Below, one piece after another: positions 7,185 through 14,674 of a DNA stretch of 35,882 nucleotides (the stretch's first letter is position 1; each line of letters starts with the position of its first letter). A program made the position numbers and the translations under genes. This stretch comes from Methanoregula sp. (GTDB lineage: Archaea > Halobacteriota > Methanomicrobia > Methanomicrobiales > Methanospirillaceae). Location: NCBI GenBank assembly GCA_022711635.1, contig JAKLEQ010000011.1:1-35882 (forward strand), in the 5' to 3' direction. The notes below the pieces were generated by a model, which worked only from the letters and a program-made list of their open reading frames with translations, was not told where the DNA came from and ran no database searches.

Positions 7185-7283
7185 TCATTGGAACAACGAT
7201 CCGGCCATATGCGTGACGAGAAACCAGATAATCAGGAGAGCCACAAGCCCCCAGAATATCTGGTCCACCGTATAGTATTCCAT
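7185..7283 (-). CDS. 32-residue single-span membrane peptide
   Basis: A short ORF: MEYYTVDQIFWG, then a hydrophobic span with LVALLIIWFLVTHM, ending AGSLFQ. Residues 9-26 make one membrane helix with an acidic and aromatic N-terminal head. The ribosome binding site is excellent: AGGTGATC (complement of 7288-7295), matching the anti-Shine-Dalgarno sequence known for archaeal 16S rRNA, four bases before the ATG. That and the clean start-span-stop layout are why I call it real despite its size. It lies upstream of two small zinc-protein genes on the same strand, about 107 bases away. Function unknown; small regulators of membrane complexes look like this. Confidence 0.6.
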   Translation of the reverse strand: MEYYTVDQIFWGLVALLIIWFLVTHMAGSLFQ

Positions 7284-7409
7284 TCCAGATCACCTGCCAT
7301 TATTACCCTGTTTTTGTTCTCCGGTCCGGGGTTTCAGGATATGTTCCGGAGGATACCCGGAACCGGCCGCGTTGCTAAAGTCCATTCACCGGACTCCCGA
7401 AATTAATGA

Positions 7410-7431
7410 GACCGGTTTTTTAAGACCGGTC
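7410..7431 (-). terminator. Hairpin after the 7458-7685 gene
   Basis: GACCGGT at 7410-7416 and ACCGGTC at 7425-7431 form a perfect 7-base stem with an 8-base T/A-rich loop, 26 bases beyond the stop of the minus-strand Cys-rich ORF. There is no long T-run after it, so a transcription terminator or an RNA stability hairpin are both possible. Confidence 0.4.
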
Positions 7432-7457
7432 CCCATGTGTTTTTCTACCGATGGAAA

Positions 7458-7685
7458 TCAGTACGCCGGTCGTGATGATCGTGCATGCCGGCTTTGCATT
7501 AATTGCTTGAACTGCTGGTTCCGTGGACATTCATACGGGTTCATACCATGCTCCGGATTCCACTTTCCCTCCATCGGGTTGAATCGTGCAGGGCACGATA
7601 CCTCCTCAACGAACGGCGAATGGATTCCCGGTACCATCCTGGATATGATGTGTTCGCAGTCCCTGCAGAACGAATGGATACTCAT
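7458..7685 (-). CDS. Small Cys-containing protein, unknown
   Basis: A 75-residue ORF. The first 55 residues look like a real conserved small protein: a CRDCEHIISRMVPG motif near the N-terminus, then VEEVSCPARFNPMEGKW and MNPYECPRNQQF. Four Cys in CxxC...C...C order could bind a metal. The final residues (RHARSSRPAY) are low in information. The ribosome binding site is weak. It shares strand and neighbourhood with the other short Cys-rich ORFs, which raises confidence. Function unknown. Confidence 0.5.
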   Translation of the reverse strand: MSIHSFCRDCEHIISRMVPGIHSPFVEEVSCPARFNPMEGKWNPEHGMNPYECPRNQQFKQLMQSRHARSSRPAY

Positions 7686-8078
7686 GATACCGTTTCCTGT
7701 TCTGAATAACCATCAGGCGTAACCTGACGTATCGTCCGGGCGATGTTCACTAAAATCTGGAATGACACCCTGTGCATGCAGAACCGGATGAACAAAAAAG
7801 ATGAGGGTTTGTTACTTTACGGCTGAATTATAGGGGGTTTCGTGATTTGTATGGTGAAGTGAAGGAAGTGTTCAATGTGTAATTATCTTTTAAGCCCATC
7901 CGGTGTGAGTCATTACACAAAGAAATGCCTAAATCCATCGCATCACTCCTCTGTATACATATTGGTCGTATGATAATAAGTAGTTTCAGGCTCCCCCGGG
8001 GCGTGTCGGATACAGGGAGGATGAGATCCTCTTTTGGTTTCCACTGAAAAAATTTTGGAACTGACCGGTGTGACATGA
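7686..8078. other. Gene-free AT-rich stretch with two inverted repeats
   Basis: No ORF here is convincing; a minus-strand ORF at 7828-8076 has no family-like features. The stretch holds an 8-base inverted repeat, TGTGTAAT (7876-7883) and ATTACACA (7912-7919), and a terminator-like hairpin at 8017-8031 followed by TTTT on the plus strand. The plus strand carries no annotated gene upstream of that hairpin, so a small RNA reading rightwards and ending near 8035 is possible. Confidence 0.4.
8017..8035 (+). terminator. Hairpin plus T-run, terminator-like
   Basis: GAGGAT (8017-8022), a GAG loop and ATCCTC (8026-8031) make a tight 6-base hairpin followed at once by TTTT. The orientation fits termination of a plus-strand transcript, yet no plus-strand gene precedes it. 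It also lies 48 bases beyond the stop of the minus-strand UPF0316 gene, so it may instead end that transcript. Confidence 0.4.
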
Positions 8079-8681
8079 TTATTTTTTTCTTCCCTGCCCG
8101 GCAAGGGAATGCACTATACCCGTGAAGGACCGGCGGTCCCGGGGCCGGAACACCCCTTCGTTCACGTACCGCACATCCTCGATGGAGAAGAATGCCCGGG
8201 GATTGATCCGGTCGATGCGATCCGTGATACGGGAGATCTCCGACCGGTTGACGAGCGAGAGGATCATCGTCACGCTCCCCCGGGAGCCCTCCGCTTCGAT
8301 ACAGGTCACGCCATGGTTCTCGCCTTGAAGAGCAGAAACGATTGCATCGCGGGAATCATCAGCTGTGACAATCCGCAGGATCACCATGCCGAGCGACAAC
8401 TTCTCCTCAACCACGAGCCCGACGTAGGTTCCCATCGCAAACCCCAACGCGTACGCGAGGAAGTTTGCGATATTGGCAAGGTCTTTCATCACGACCTCGA
8501 CCGCCAGCAGCCAGATCACGATCTCGAAGAACGCGATAACTGCGGCAAGGACACGGATGCCCTTTGAGATGAAGACAATCCGTACCGTCTCCATCGTTAC
8601 ATCACACACGCGGGCCAGAAAGATCAGCAGGGGTAAAATCACCCCTGCATACAATTCAGGACTGATTCCGAAAAGTTCCAT
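8079..8681 (-). CDS. UPF0316 membrane protein, paralog 2
   Basis: A 200-residue paralog of the protein at 5520-6074, with three hydrophobic segments (near 11-28, 40-62 and 68-92) and a soluble C-terminal domain ending with RAFFSIEDVRYVNEGVF. The shared motif is VTMETVRIVFISKGIRVLA. Function is unknown. A TATA-like GTTTATGC (complement of 8732-8739) lies upstream. The divergent MFS gene starts 182 bases away. Two UPF0316 genes within 3 kb on the same strand suggest duplication with divergence, as the sequences differ at many positions. Confidence 0.85.
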   Translation of the reverse strand: MELFGISPELYAGVILPLLIFLARVCDVTMETVRIVFISKGIRVLAAVIAFFEIVIWLLAVEVVMKDLANIANFLAYALGFAMGTYVGLVVEEKLSLGMVILRIVTADDSRDAIVSALQGENHGVTCIEAEGSRGSVTMILSLVNRSEISRITDRIDRINPRAFFSIEDVRYVNEGVFRPRDRRSFTGIVHSLAGQGRKK

Positions 8682-8731
8682 TCACTCGCCCAAGGGTGTC
8701 ATCCATACAAGGACGATAATCAAGGAATACT

Positions 8732-8783
8732 GCATAAACCTATATCAACATTCTCCGGCATGAGTGTGAAGACAAATTATATT
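8732..8783. promoter_or_regulatory. Divergent promoter region for UPF0316 paralog 2 and the MFS gene
   Basis: On the minus strand GTTTATGC (complement of 8732-8739) is a TATA-like element about 55 bases before the UPF0316 start at 8681. On the plus strand AAATTATATT (8774-8783) is a TATA-like element about 85 bases before the MFS start, implying a leader of about 60 bases. Both are judged by sequence and position only. Confidence 0.35.
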
Positions 8784-8863
8784 GATAAAAAACCAAGAAT
8801 ACTACAAGAAATTCCGGCAGGATTTTTTTTCCATGCAAAAGACACAGACAGAACGTATGCGTA

Positions 8864-10393
8864 ATGAACTTGTTTCCCCCGACCCAGCAACTCACCCCGG
8901 AAGAGGTTGAGCGCGGCTTATCCAGTATCCTCTTCGACGGCCTTACAACGCATGCATTCGTCACGCTGACCAGCGGCATTTTCCTCATTGCATTCGCCCT
9001 TGAGCTCGGCGCATCCAATATCATGATCGGCCTCCTTGCAGCAATCCCGCCGCTTGCTGAGCTGGTCCAGATCCCGGCGGTCGGTATCATCGAGAAAGTA
9101 CGGAACCGGCGCCTTATCACCGTTGTCACCTCGCTTGCCTCCCGGGGGCTCTGGCTTCTTGTCGCACTCATCCCGTTCCTGCTCTCCCCGCAGGCCGGGA
9201 TCTCCTGCCTCGTGATCCTCCTCATTGTGTACTCGGTCATTTCATCAGTGAAGCACTGCGGCTGGAAATCCTGGATGCGGGACTTGATCCCGGATCAGAT
9301 CCTTGGCATGTACTTCTCCCGGCGGATGGCACTCTCGTTCGCGGTCGGCATCGTGCTCAGCCTCGGCGCCGGGTATTTCCTCGACCACTGGCAGAACGGC
9401 GGCGGTGGATCTGCTGTTACGGGATACGCAGTGATCTTCCTGATCGGCAGTCTCATCGGCCTTGCGGGTACGTATTTCCTTGTCAGGACACCCGAACCGA
9501 TGATGATTATCCGGCACGATGTCCCCCTGCGGCGCAGGCTGACCGCATGGTACGGTGATCTCAATTTCCGGAACCTGATCCTCTTCCTCGCCCTCTGGAG
9601 CTTTGCGGTCAACCTGGCCGCACCGTTCCTTACCGTATATTTGTTAAAACGCCTGTCGCTCGATATCACGACCATCATCATCCTCTCCATCATCAGTCAG
9701 CTCACCAGTATCCTGTCGTTCCCGCTCTGGGGCTCCATCGCCGACCGGTTCAGCAACAAATCAGTACTCCAGGTAGCCGGCCCGCTCTTCCTGCTCTGTT
9801 TCCTTGCCCTGACGTTCACGAACTTTCCCGAGCCGCACGCCCTGACCATGCCCCTGCTGGTCCTCATCCACATCATCATGGGACTGTCAACGGCCGGCGT
9901 CACGCTTGCGGCAGGGAACATCGGCCTGAAACTGGCCCCGAAAGGATCCGCAACATCCTACCTTGCCGGCATCAGTATATTCACGGCTCTCGCTGCCGGC
10001 ATTGCACCTATCATCGGCGGGTATTTTGTCGATCACCTGGCCGAATGCGAGCTTGCCTGGAACCTGAGCTGGAAGAGTCCGGGATTTGCGATCACCATCC
10101 CGACACTCCAGCTCCAGCACTGGGATTTCTTCTTCGTTCTCGCCTTTGTGCTCGGCCTGTACTCCATCCACCGGCTCTCTTTCGTCAAGGAGGAGGGAGA
10201 GATCGATGAACCAATCTTCATCGACTCCCTCATCGCGTACGGGAAAGACATGCGCAACTTCTCGACTGCCGGCGGCATCCGGAACATCATGCGGTTCCCG
10301 GTCAACGGCGTGGACATCCAGTCTGACAACAATGCCCTGCGGTGCCGGCCCGACCTGAAAGTGCAGCAAAATCGTGACGGACCGGTTCCATGA
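8864..10393 (+). CDS. Major facilitator superfamily transporter
   Basis: A 509-residue integral membrane protein with about 12 hydrophobic segments in two halves. The central loop lies around residues 205-240 (VRTPEPMMIIRHDVPLRRRL), and an MFS-style loop follows in the second half (SFPLWGSIADRFSNKSVLQ). An N-terminal tail (LTPEEVERGLSSILFDGL) precedes the first span, and a polar C-terminal tail of about 75 residues follows the last. No substrate can be assigned. ATG 8864 was chosen as the first start keeping the N-terminal helix; no ribosome binding site is visible. Sugar, drug or peptide export or uptake are all possible. Confidence 0.85.
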   Translation: MNLFPPTQQLTPEEVERGLSSILFDGLTTHAFVTLTSGIFLIAFALELGASNIMIGLLAAIPPLAELVQIPAVGIIEKVRNRRLITVVTSLASRGLWLLVALIPFLLSPQAGISCLVILLIVYSVISSVKHCGWKSWMRDLIPDQILGMYFSRRMALSFAVGIVLSLGAGYFLDHWQNGGGGSAVTGYAVIFLIGSLIGLAGTYFLVRTPEPMMIIRHDVPLRRRLTAWYGDLNFRNLILFLALWSFAVNLAAPFLTVYLLKRLSLDITTIIILSIISQLTSILSFPLWGSIADRFSNKSVLQVAGPLFLLCFLALTFTNFPEPHALTMPLLVLIHIIMGLSTAGVTLAAGNIGLKLAPKGSATSYLAGISIFTALAAGIAPIIGGYFVDHLAECELAWNLSWKSPGFAITIPTLQLQHWDFFFVLAFVLGLYSIHRLSFVKEEGEIDEPIFIDSLIAYGKDMRNFSTAGGIRNIMRFPVNGVDIQSDNNALRCRPDLKVQQNRDGPVP

Positions 10394-10430
10394 ACGGCCG
10401 GTTCTCAACGCGGATTCCGCGCACTGCCGG

Positions 10431-10510
10431 TTTATATATCTGGAATGTAAGAGGCTTCATACACGGAACGGTTTCATGATGAGCATTATTGCCGGTCACG
10501 GTTACTGAAA
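10431..10510 (+). promoter_or_regulatory. TATA box and leader with a 10-codon upstream ORF
   Basis: TTTATATA at 10431-10438 is a good archaeal TATA box; transcription would start near 10460. The roughly 50-base leader holds a mini-ORF, MMSIIAGHGY, from ATG 10476 to a TGA ending at 10508, which stops two bases before the kinase ATG at 10511. No clear ribosome binding site precedes the kinase start, so translation could depend on the mini-ORF. Confidence 0.45.
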
Positions 10511-12031
10511 ATGCCCGCGAGAATCTCGGTACTCTACGTTGATGACGAACCCGTCCTGATCGAGCTTGGCAGGCAGTTTATCGAAGGAATGGGCGATTTT
10601 TCGGTCAGCACGGCAGAGTCCGTTGCTGATGCCCAGGACATGCTTGCCGGCAAACCCTTTGATGTCATCGTCTCGGATTACCAGATGCCGGGAACTGACG
10701 GGATCGCGTTCCTGAAATATGCACGGGAACGGTATGCAGACACCCCGTTCATCCTCTTCACCGGACGGGGCCGGGAGGAGGTGGTCATCGAAGCGATCAA
10801 CAACGGTGCGGAGTTCTATCTCCAGAAAGGCGGGGATCCCCTCCCGCAGTACACCGAGCTCGCCCAGAAGATCCGTGCTGCCGTTGATAAATACCGGGCA
10901 ATCAGGGCATTGCGGCGACAGACCTTTGTGCTGGAGGAGCGGGTCAAGGAGCTTGCCTGCCTGTACACTCTCGCGGAGATCATCAGCACCCAGGCGATCC
11001 CGCTTGACGAGATGCTGAAGCAGGCGGTTGATCTGATCCCCTCAGGATACCAGCACCCGGAGTTCACCAGCGCCCGAATCCTGTTCCGGGGAAAGGAATT
11101 CAGTACGCCGGGATTCAGCCAGTCAATCTGGAACCAGAACTTCCCGCTCTTTATTGAAGGGGAGTGGGCCGGAGCGGTTGAAGTCGCCTACACGGGGGAG
11201 TGGTCCGATGCGGAGAACGCACCGTTCCTTGCTGAAGAGAGTTCCCTGCTCCACGGCATCGTGCGCCTGCTGGAGAACAGCATTACCGGCAGGATAACCG
11301 ATGAACGGCTCCTGGACACCTGCGGGATCGGACCTGCGGCAGTTCAGCCCACATCTGATCAGGTCCTGAAAGGGGAACGGGACCGGCGTCTTGCGGTCGA
11401 GAAGGACCTGAAACGATCGCAGAAGCAGCAGGAGGAACTGCTCCGCGAGGTCCGGCAGCGCGTGAAGAACAACCTGCACACCGTCCACGATCTTCTGGCA
11501 CTCCAGTCAAAATATATCCGCGATGACAAGGTCCTCAAGGCCCTGCACGAGAGCCAGAGCCGGATCGGGGCAATGGCACTGGTCCACGAAATCCTGTACC
11601 AGTCCCCGGAGATTGCCAACGTCGATCTCGATCTCTATGTCAGGACACTCGGCAAGAACCTGGGTGAATTTTACCACCGGAAAGGGAGGGAGATTGCGCT
11701 CCACACCGACATTCCCGGTGTCGCTCTCGGGGTGAACACCGCAATCCCGGTCGGCCTGATCCTCAATGAGCTGATATCGAATGCGCTGAAACATGCGTTC
11801 CCGGACAGGAATACGGGAGAGATCTTCATTAGGGTACGGAAGAAGGACCGGAACATCTCGATCATCGTCAAGGATGACGGGGTGGGCATGCCCCGGGACG
11901 TGAACTGGCGCGACACCCGGTCCCTCGGCCTCCGCATGGTCTTCTCGCTCGTGGAGCAGATGAAAGGTACCATCGGCCTTGACCGCAGCAGAGGGACCGA
12001 ATTTTCCATGGTGCTGGAAGAGCGGAAATGA
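10511..12031 (+). CDS. Receiver-domain histidine kinase (HisKA_2 type) lacking the usual H-box histidine
   Basis: A 506-residue soluble protein. A receiver domain occupies residues 4-125 (acidic pair D11/D12, phospho-acceptor D56 in VSDYQMP, and conserved FTGRG and LQKGG). A GAF-like sensory region spans about 145-270, with a coiled-coil linker near 285-315. A HisKA_2 dimerisation region follows and a HATPase domain ends the protein (NELISNALKHAFPD, DDGVGMP, SLGLRMVFSLVEQMKGTI). In HisKA_2 the H-box normally reads EIHHRVKNN; here it is EVRQRVKNN, with Gln316 (CAG) at the histidine position. The ATP site looks intact. It may use another His (LHTVHDLL) or act as a non-phosphorylating partner. 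No membrane span is seen. Confidence 0.85.
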   Translation: MPARISVLYVDDEPVLIELGRQFIEGMGDFSVSTAESVADAQDMLAGKPFDVIVSDYQMPGTDGIAFLKYARERYADTPFILFTGRGREEVVIEAINNGAEFYLQKGGDPLPQYTELAQKIRAAVDKYRAIRALRRQTFVLEERVKELACLYTLAEIISTQAIPLDEMLKQAVDLIPSGYQHPEFTSARILFRGKEFSTPGFSQSIWNQNFPLFIEGEWAGAVEVAYTGEWSDAENAPFLAEESSLLHGIVRLLENSITGRITDERLLDTCGIGPAAVQPTSDQVLKGERDRRLAVEKDLKRSQKQQEELLREVRQRVKNNLHTVHDLLALQSKYIRDDKVLKALHESQSRIGAMALVHEILYQSPEIANVDLDLYVRTLGKNLGEFYHRKGREIALHTDIPGVALGVNTAIPVGLILNELISNALKHAFPDRNTGEIFIRVRKKDRNISIIVKDDGVGMPRDVNWRDTRSLGLRMVFSLVEQMKGTIGLDRSRGTEFSMVLEERK

Positions 12032-12177
12032 CGAGCATCATCTGGTACATCTACAATGAATATCTCAAGAAGGAGCGGGAGCTGGCAGAGAAGGCAAAAG
12101 AGAAGGTGAGGAAGAAATTCGACCGCTTGAGAAACGGGGATGATGCAGGAACCGAAAATGGCCAAAAAAAGGGATGA
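12028..12177 (+). CDS. 49-residue charged protein coupled to the kinase
   Basis: An ATG at 12028 overlaps the kinase stop (ATGA) and opens a 49-residue ORF: MTSIIWYIYNEYLKKERELA, then a Lys/Glu-rich helix (EKAKEKVRKKFDRLRNGDD) and a polar tail. The N-terminal dozen residues are hydrophobic and aromatic, the rest a single charged helix, possibly a coiled coil or a membrane-edge amphipathic peptide. The 4-base overlap strongly suggests co-translation with the kinase, so it may be a small kinase partner. No family recognised. It ends 18 bases before the converging sulfite reductase-like gene. Confidence 0.6.
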   Translation: MTSIIWYIYNEYLKKERELAEKAKEKVRKKFDRLRNGDDAGTENGQKKG

Positions 12178-12195
12178 TGATGAGTGCCCTCGGGA

Positions 12196-12855
12196 TCAGA
12201 GCACGGCCTTCTTGAAATTCTCGAAACCGACCCGTTCTATCGTCCCGCCGAGACGTTCGGGTGCCTTTCCGTTCTCACGGTAGAATGCGATGACCTTCCG
12301 CGCCAGCGCGATTGCCTGTTCCTCGCTCAAGCCGGTTGCAATCTCGCGGCCTACTTTCGCTGTTCCGCCACCTTTCCCCCCAGCAACCGCAGTGAATCCC
12401 TCGTCTGTGCCGAAGAATCCGAGATCTTTCATCCAGGAATCGCTGCAGCAGTTTGAGCATCCCGATATTCCCATCTTGAACTTGGCGGGTGCCGGTTTGC
12501 CATAGAACTCCTTGTCAAGGGCGAACCCCAGGCCCGGGCTGTCCTGCTTCGCTTTCTTGCAGGATCTCGTGCCGGGACAGATCTGGATGGACCGTACCGT
12601 AAGACCTATAGCCCTCTGCCGGTCCTCGAACTCAGCCCAGATATTATCAAGGTCCTTCTCCTGAAGCCCGATGATCGCGATCCGCTGGGCACCGGTTAGT
12701 TTCAGGTATTTCGCGCCGTACTTCTCAGCAACGTCCGCGATCTTCCGCAGCAGCTTCGGTTCGACAAAGCCACCGGGGATGTGCGGGTGGATCAGGTACG
12801 TCTCCATATCGCGCTGGACAATCGCTCCTTTCTCGGGAATGTTTGCTTTTGGCAT
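12196..12855 (-). CDS. Small siroheme / 4Fe-4S sulfite or nitrite reductase-like protein
   Basis: A 219-residue protein of the small sulfite reductase-like group found in methanogens. It has an N-terminal ferredoxin-like half domain (residues 15-80, with LLRKIADVAEKYGAKYLKLT) and the siroheme/4Fe-4S ligand motifs CPGTRSC (C-x5-C) and GCSNCCSDS (C-x3-C). No extra ferredoxin domain is fused. The family reduces sulfite or nitrite, or has an unknown assimilatory or detoxifying role. ATG 12855 is preceded by a GAGGTG ribosome binding site; an in-frame TTG at 12879 is rejected. A TATA-like GTTTTAATC (complement of 12894-12902) fits a short leader. Confidence 0.85.
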   Translation of the reverse strand: MPKANIPEKGAIVQRDMETYLIHPHIPGGFVEPKLLRKIADVAEKYGAKYLKLTGAQRIAIIGLQEKDLDNIWAEFEDRQRAIGLTVRSIQICPGTRSCKKAKQDSPGLGFALDKEFYGKPAPAKFKMGISGCSNCCSDSWMKDLGFFGTDEGFTAVAGGKGGGTAKVGREIATGLSEEQAIALARKVIAFYRENGKAPERLGGTIERVGFENFKKAVL

Positions 12856-12893
12856 TGTTCTTACACCTCTGATGAACAAACCATGGAATGTCA

Positions 12894-12902
12894 GATTAAA
12901 AC
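12894..12902 (-). promoter_or_regulatory. TATA-like box for the siroheme protein gene
   Basis: GTTTTAATC reads on the minus strand at 12894-12902. Transcription would begin near 12873, about 18 bases before ATG 12855, leaving room for the GAGGTG ribosome binding site seen in that leader. Confidence 0.45.
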
Positions 12903-13531
12903 GCTTTGCGATTTGAATTTCGCATCAACAGCGACGAGCATTCCGCGAAGCGGTATGCGAGGAGCGGGCCGGAGCAGCCGCTGGCGCCGGAGCAGCGCGA
13001 CAAGCCAGGGGCGTCATCCTATCAACAGGAAACATCGTGAAACAGCGAGGTGATGTGAGCGGAACGGGCGATCAGCCCGTGGAGACGAACATGACCGAGC
13101 GTCTACGTATCAAACGAACAACAGCAGGAGATCGCCGCCCGCGTCGCATGCTTCGCACGACTACGCCGTGCTCGCACCGCTCCGCGACCGGCTTGCTTTT
13201 GTACAGCTGAGGGGAAGCCCACGCGGCAAGGGGCCTGGGCCCCGTTGAGCGTAACTCCCAAAAATTGATGTTTTTCCGACGAAAATCTGCGCGGCGGTTT
13301 TGAGATCTCATGGGGAATGAACGAATTTTTAAAGAGGGATAGCCAATTACTACTCAGTAACGAATTATTTCCAGAAAAATTTTACAAAATTTGAAAAAAT
13401 TGTAGAATCGAACATTATGTCTCGGTGCTCGGCTGGGGCTTGTACGTTTTTTGTCGCCATTTCTCCATTCCCGTGTGCATCCCGTTACGTTTTTCTCCCC
13501 GCCGGCATCCATACCTTGAAATTAGACCGGA
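12903..13531. other. Gene-free stretch: GC-rich hairpin-forming part, then AT-rich part
   Basis: No ORF is credible; the minus-strand ORF at 13072-13311 is Arg/Ser-rich with no family look. From about 12940 to 13250 the DNA is GC-rich and full of short inverted repeats: ACGGGC/GCCCGT (13064-13069, 13075-13080), GCACG/CGTGC (13155-13159, 13167-13171) and GGGGCC/GGCCCC (13230-13235, 13238-13243). From 13260 to 13420 it turns AT-rich, with AACGAATT twice and a palindrome AAATTTT/AAAATTT (13377-13383, 13386-13392). It may be a non-coding RNA, a dispersed intergenic repeat, or a decayed gene. Confidence 0.5.
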
Positions 13532-13558
13532 TTTATACTATAACTGCGCACGATACGA
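13532..13558 (+). promoter_or_regulatory. TATA box for a leaderless gmd transcript
   Basis: TTTATACT at 13532-13539 centres about 24 bases before ATG 13559, so transcription should begin at or next to the start codon. No ribosome binding site is present before the ATG, which agrees with leaderless translation. This is the likely head promoter of the polysaccharide locus. Confidence 0.55.
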
Positions 13559-14605
13559 ATGACGAAGAAAGCTTTCATCACCGGCATCACCGGGCAGGAC
13601 GGGTCGTACCTCGCGGAACTCCTGCTCTCCAAGCGATACGAGGTCCACGGGCTGATCCGGCGCTCATCCACCTTCAACACGAGCCGGATCGATCCCATTT
13701 ATGTCGATCCCCACGACCCTGATGCGAGACTCTTCCTGCACTACGGCGATCTCTCCGACTCCGAACAGATCGCAAACGTGATGTACAACATCCGGCCCGA
13801 CGAGATCTACCACCTCGGGGCGCAGAGCCATGTCCGGGTCAGTTTCGATACCCCGGAGTACACCGGAAATGTCACGGCGCTCGGGACCACCAGGCTCCTC
13901 GAGGCGATCCGCCGGAGCAACAACCCCGTGAAATTCTACCAGGCCTCCTCGAGCGAGATGTTCGGCGCTGCTGCCCCGCCCCAGAGCGAAGAGACCGGCT
14001 TCCACCCGCGCAGCCCCTATGCCTGCGCCAAGGTCTACTCCTACTGGATGGCACGCAATTACCGGGAGGGATACAACCTCTTTGCCTCGAACGGGATCCT
14101 CTTCAACCACGAATCCCCGCGACGGGGCGAGACGTTTGTGACCCGGAAGATCACCCGTGCCATCGCCCGGATTCTCTCGGGGAAGGAAAAGTACCTCTAT
14201 CTCGGGAACCTTGATGCAAAACGCGACTGGGGATTCTCACCGGAATACGTGGAATGCATGTGGCGGATCCTCCAGCACAAAGAGGCCGGTGACTTCGTGA
14301 TCGGCACGGGGGAGACGCACTCCGTCCGCGAGTTCCTGCACGAGTCCTTTGCCTATGCAGGGCTCGACGTGGACGAGCATGTCAGGATCGACCCGAAATA
14401 TTTCCGGCCCACGGAAGTCGAGGTCCTGATCGCGGATGCGGGAAAGTCCGGTCGGGAACTGAAGTGGAAACCATCCGTCAGGTTCGCCGATCTCGTAAAA
14501 ATCATGGTGGATGCAGATATGCGGGCTGCCGGGCTGAAGTCCATCGGGAAGGGGGATGCCATCCTGAAGAAGAAGTTCCCGCACCGGTGGTGGAAGAACG
14601 ACTGA
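13559..14605 (+). CDS. gmd: GDP-mannose 4,6-dehydratase
   Basis: A 348-residue short-chain dehydrogenase that turns GDP-mannose into GDP-4-keto-6-deoxymannose, the precursor of GDP-fucose, GDP-rhamnose and related sugars. It has the NADP-binding GITGQDG at residues 9-15, the family-typical [16 protein letters not shown] stretch, ASSSEMFG, the catalytic Tyr154 and Lys158 (YACAK), and [19 protein letters not shown], which is diagnostic for Gmd. Length is normal. It is followed after 69 bases by a GDP-fucose synthase-like gene, completing the route. It heads the polysaccharide locus. Confidence 0.95.
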   Translation: MTKKAFITGITGQDGSYLAELLLSKRYEVHGLIRRSSTFNTSRIDPIYVDPHDPDARLFLHYGDLSDSEQIANVMYNIRPDEIYHLGAQSHVRVSFDTPEYTGNVTALGTTRLLEAIRRSNNPVKFYQASSSEMFGAAAPPQSEETGFHPRSPYACAKVYSYWMARNYREGYNLFASNGILFNHESPRRGETFVTRKITRAIARILSGKEKYLYLGNLDAKRDWGFSPEYVECMWRILQHKEAGDFVIGTGETHSVREFLHESFAYAGLDVDEHVRIDPKYFRPTEVEVLIADAGKSGRELKWKPSVRFADLVKIMVDADMRAAGLKSIGKGDAILKKKFPHRWWKND

Positions 14606-14674
14606 CGAAACAGTCCGCCGGCCCCCCGTGGGAAGATCTGCGAAAAAAATCTTTTGACAACAAAAGGACAGGCC

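Noticed and set aside
7828..8076. Minus-strand ORF of 82 residues
   Set aside because: No ribosome binding site or family-like pattern, and it spans the inverted repeats and hairpin; better described as non-coding.
9887..10408. Minus-strand ORF of 173 residues opposite the MFS gene
   Set aside because: It is antisense to the hydrophobic C-terminal half of the transporter and has no domain pattern.
13072..13311. Minus-strand ORF of 79 residues in the gene-free stretch
   Set aside because: Arg/Ser-rich product spanning several hairpins; more likely structured non-coding DNA.
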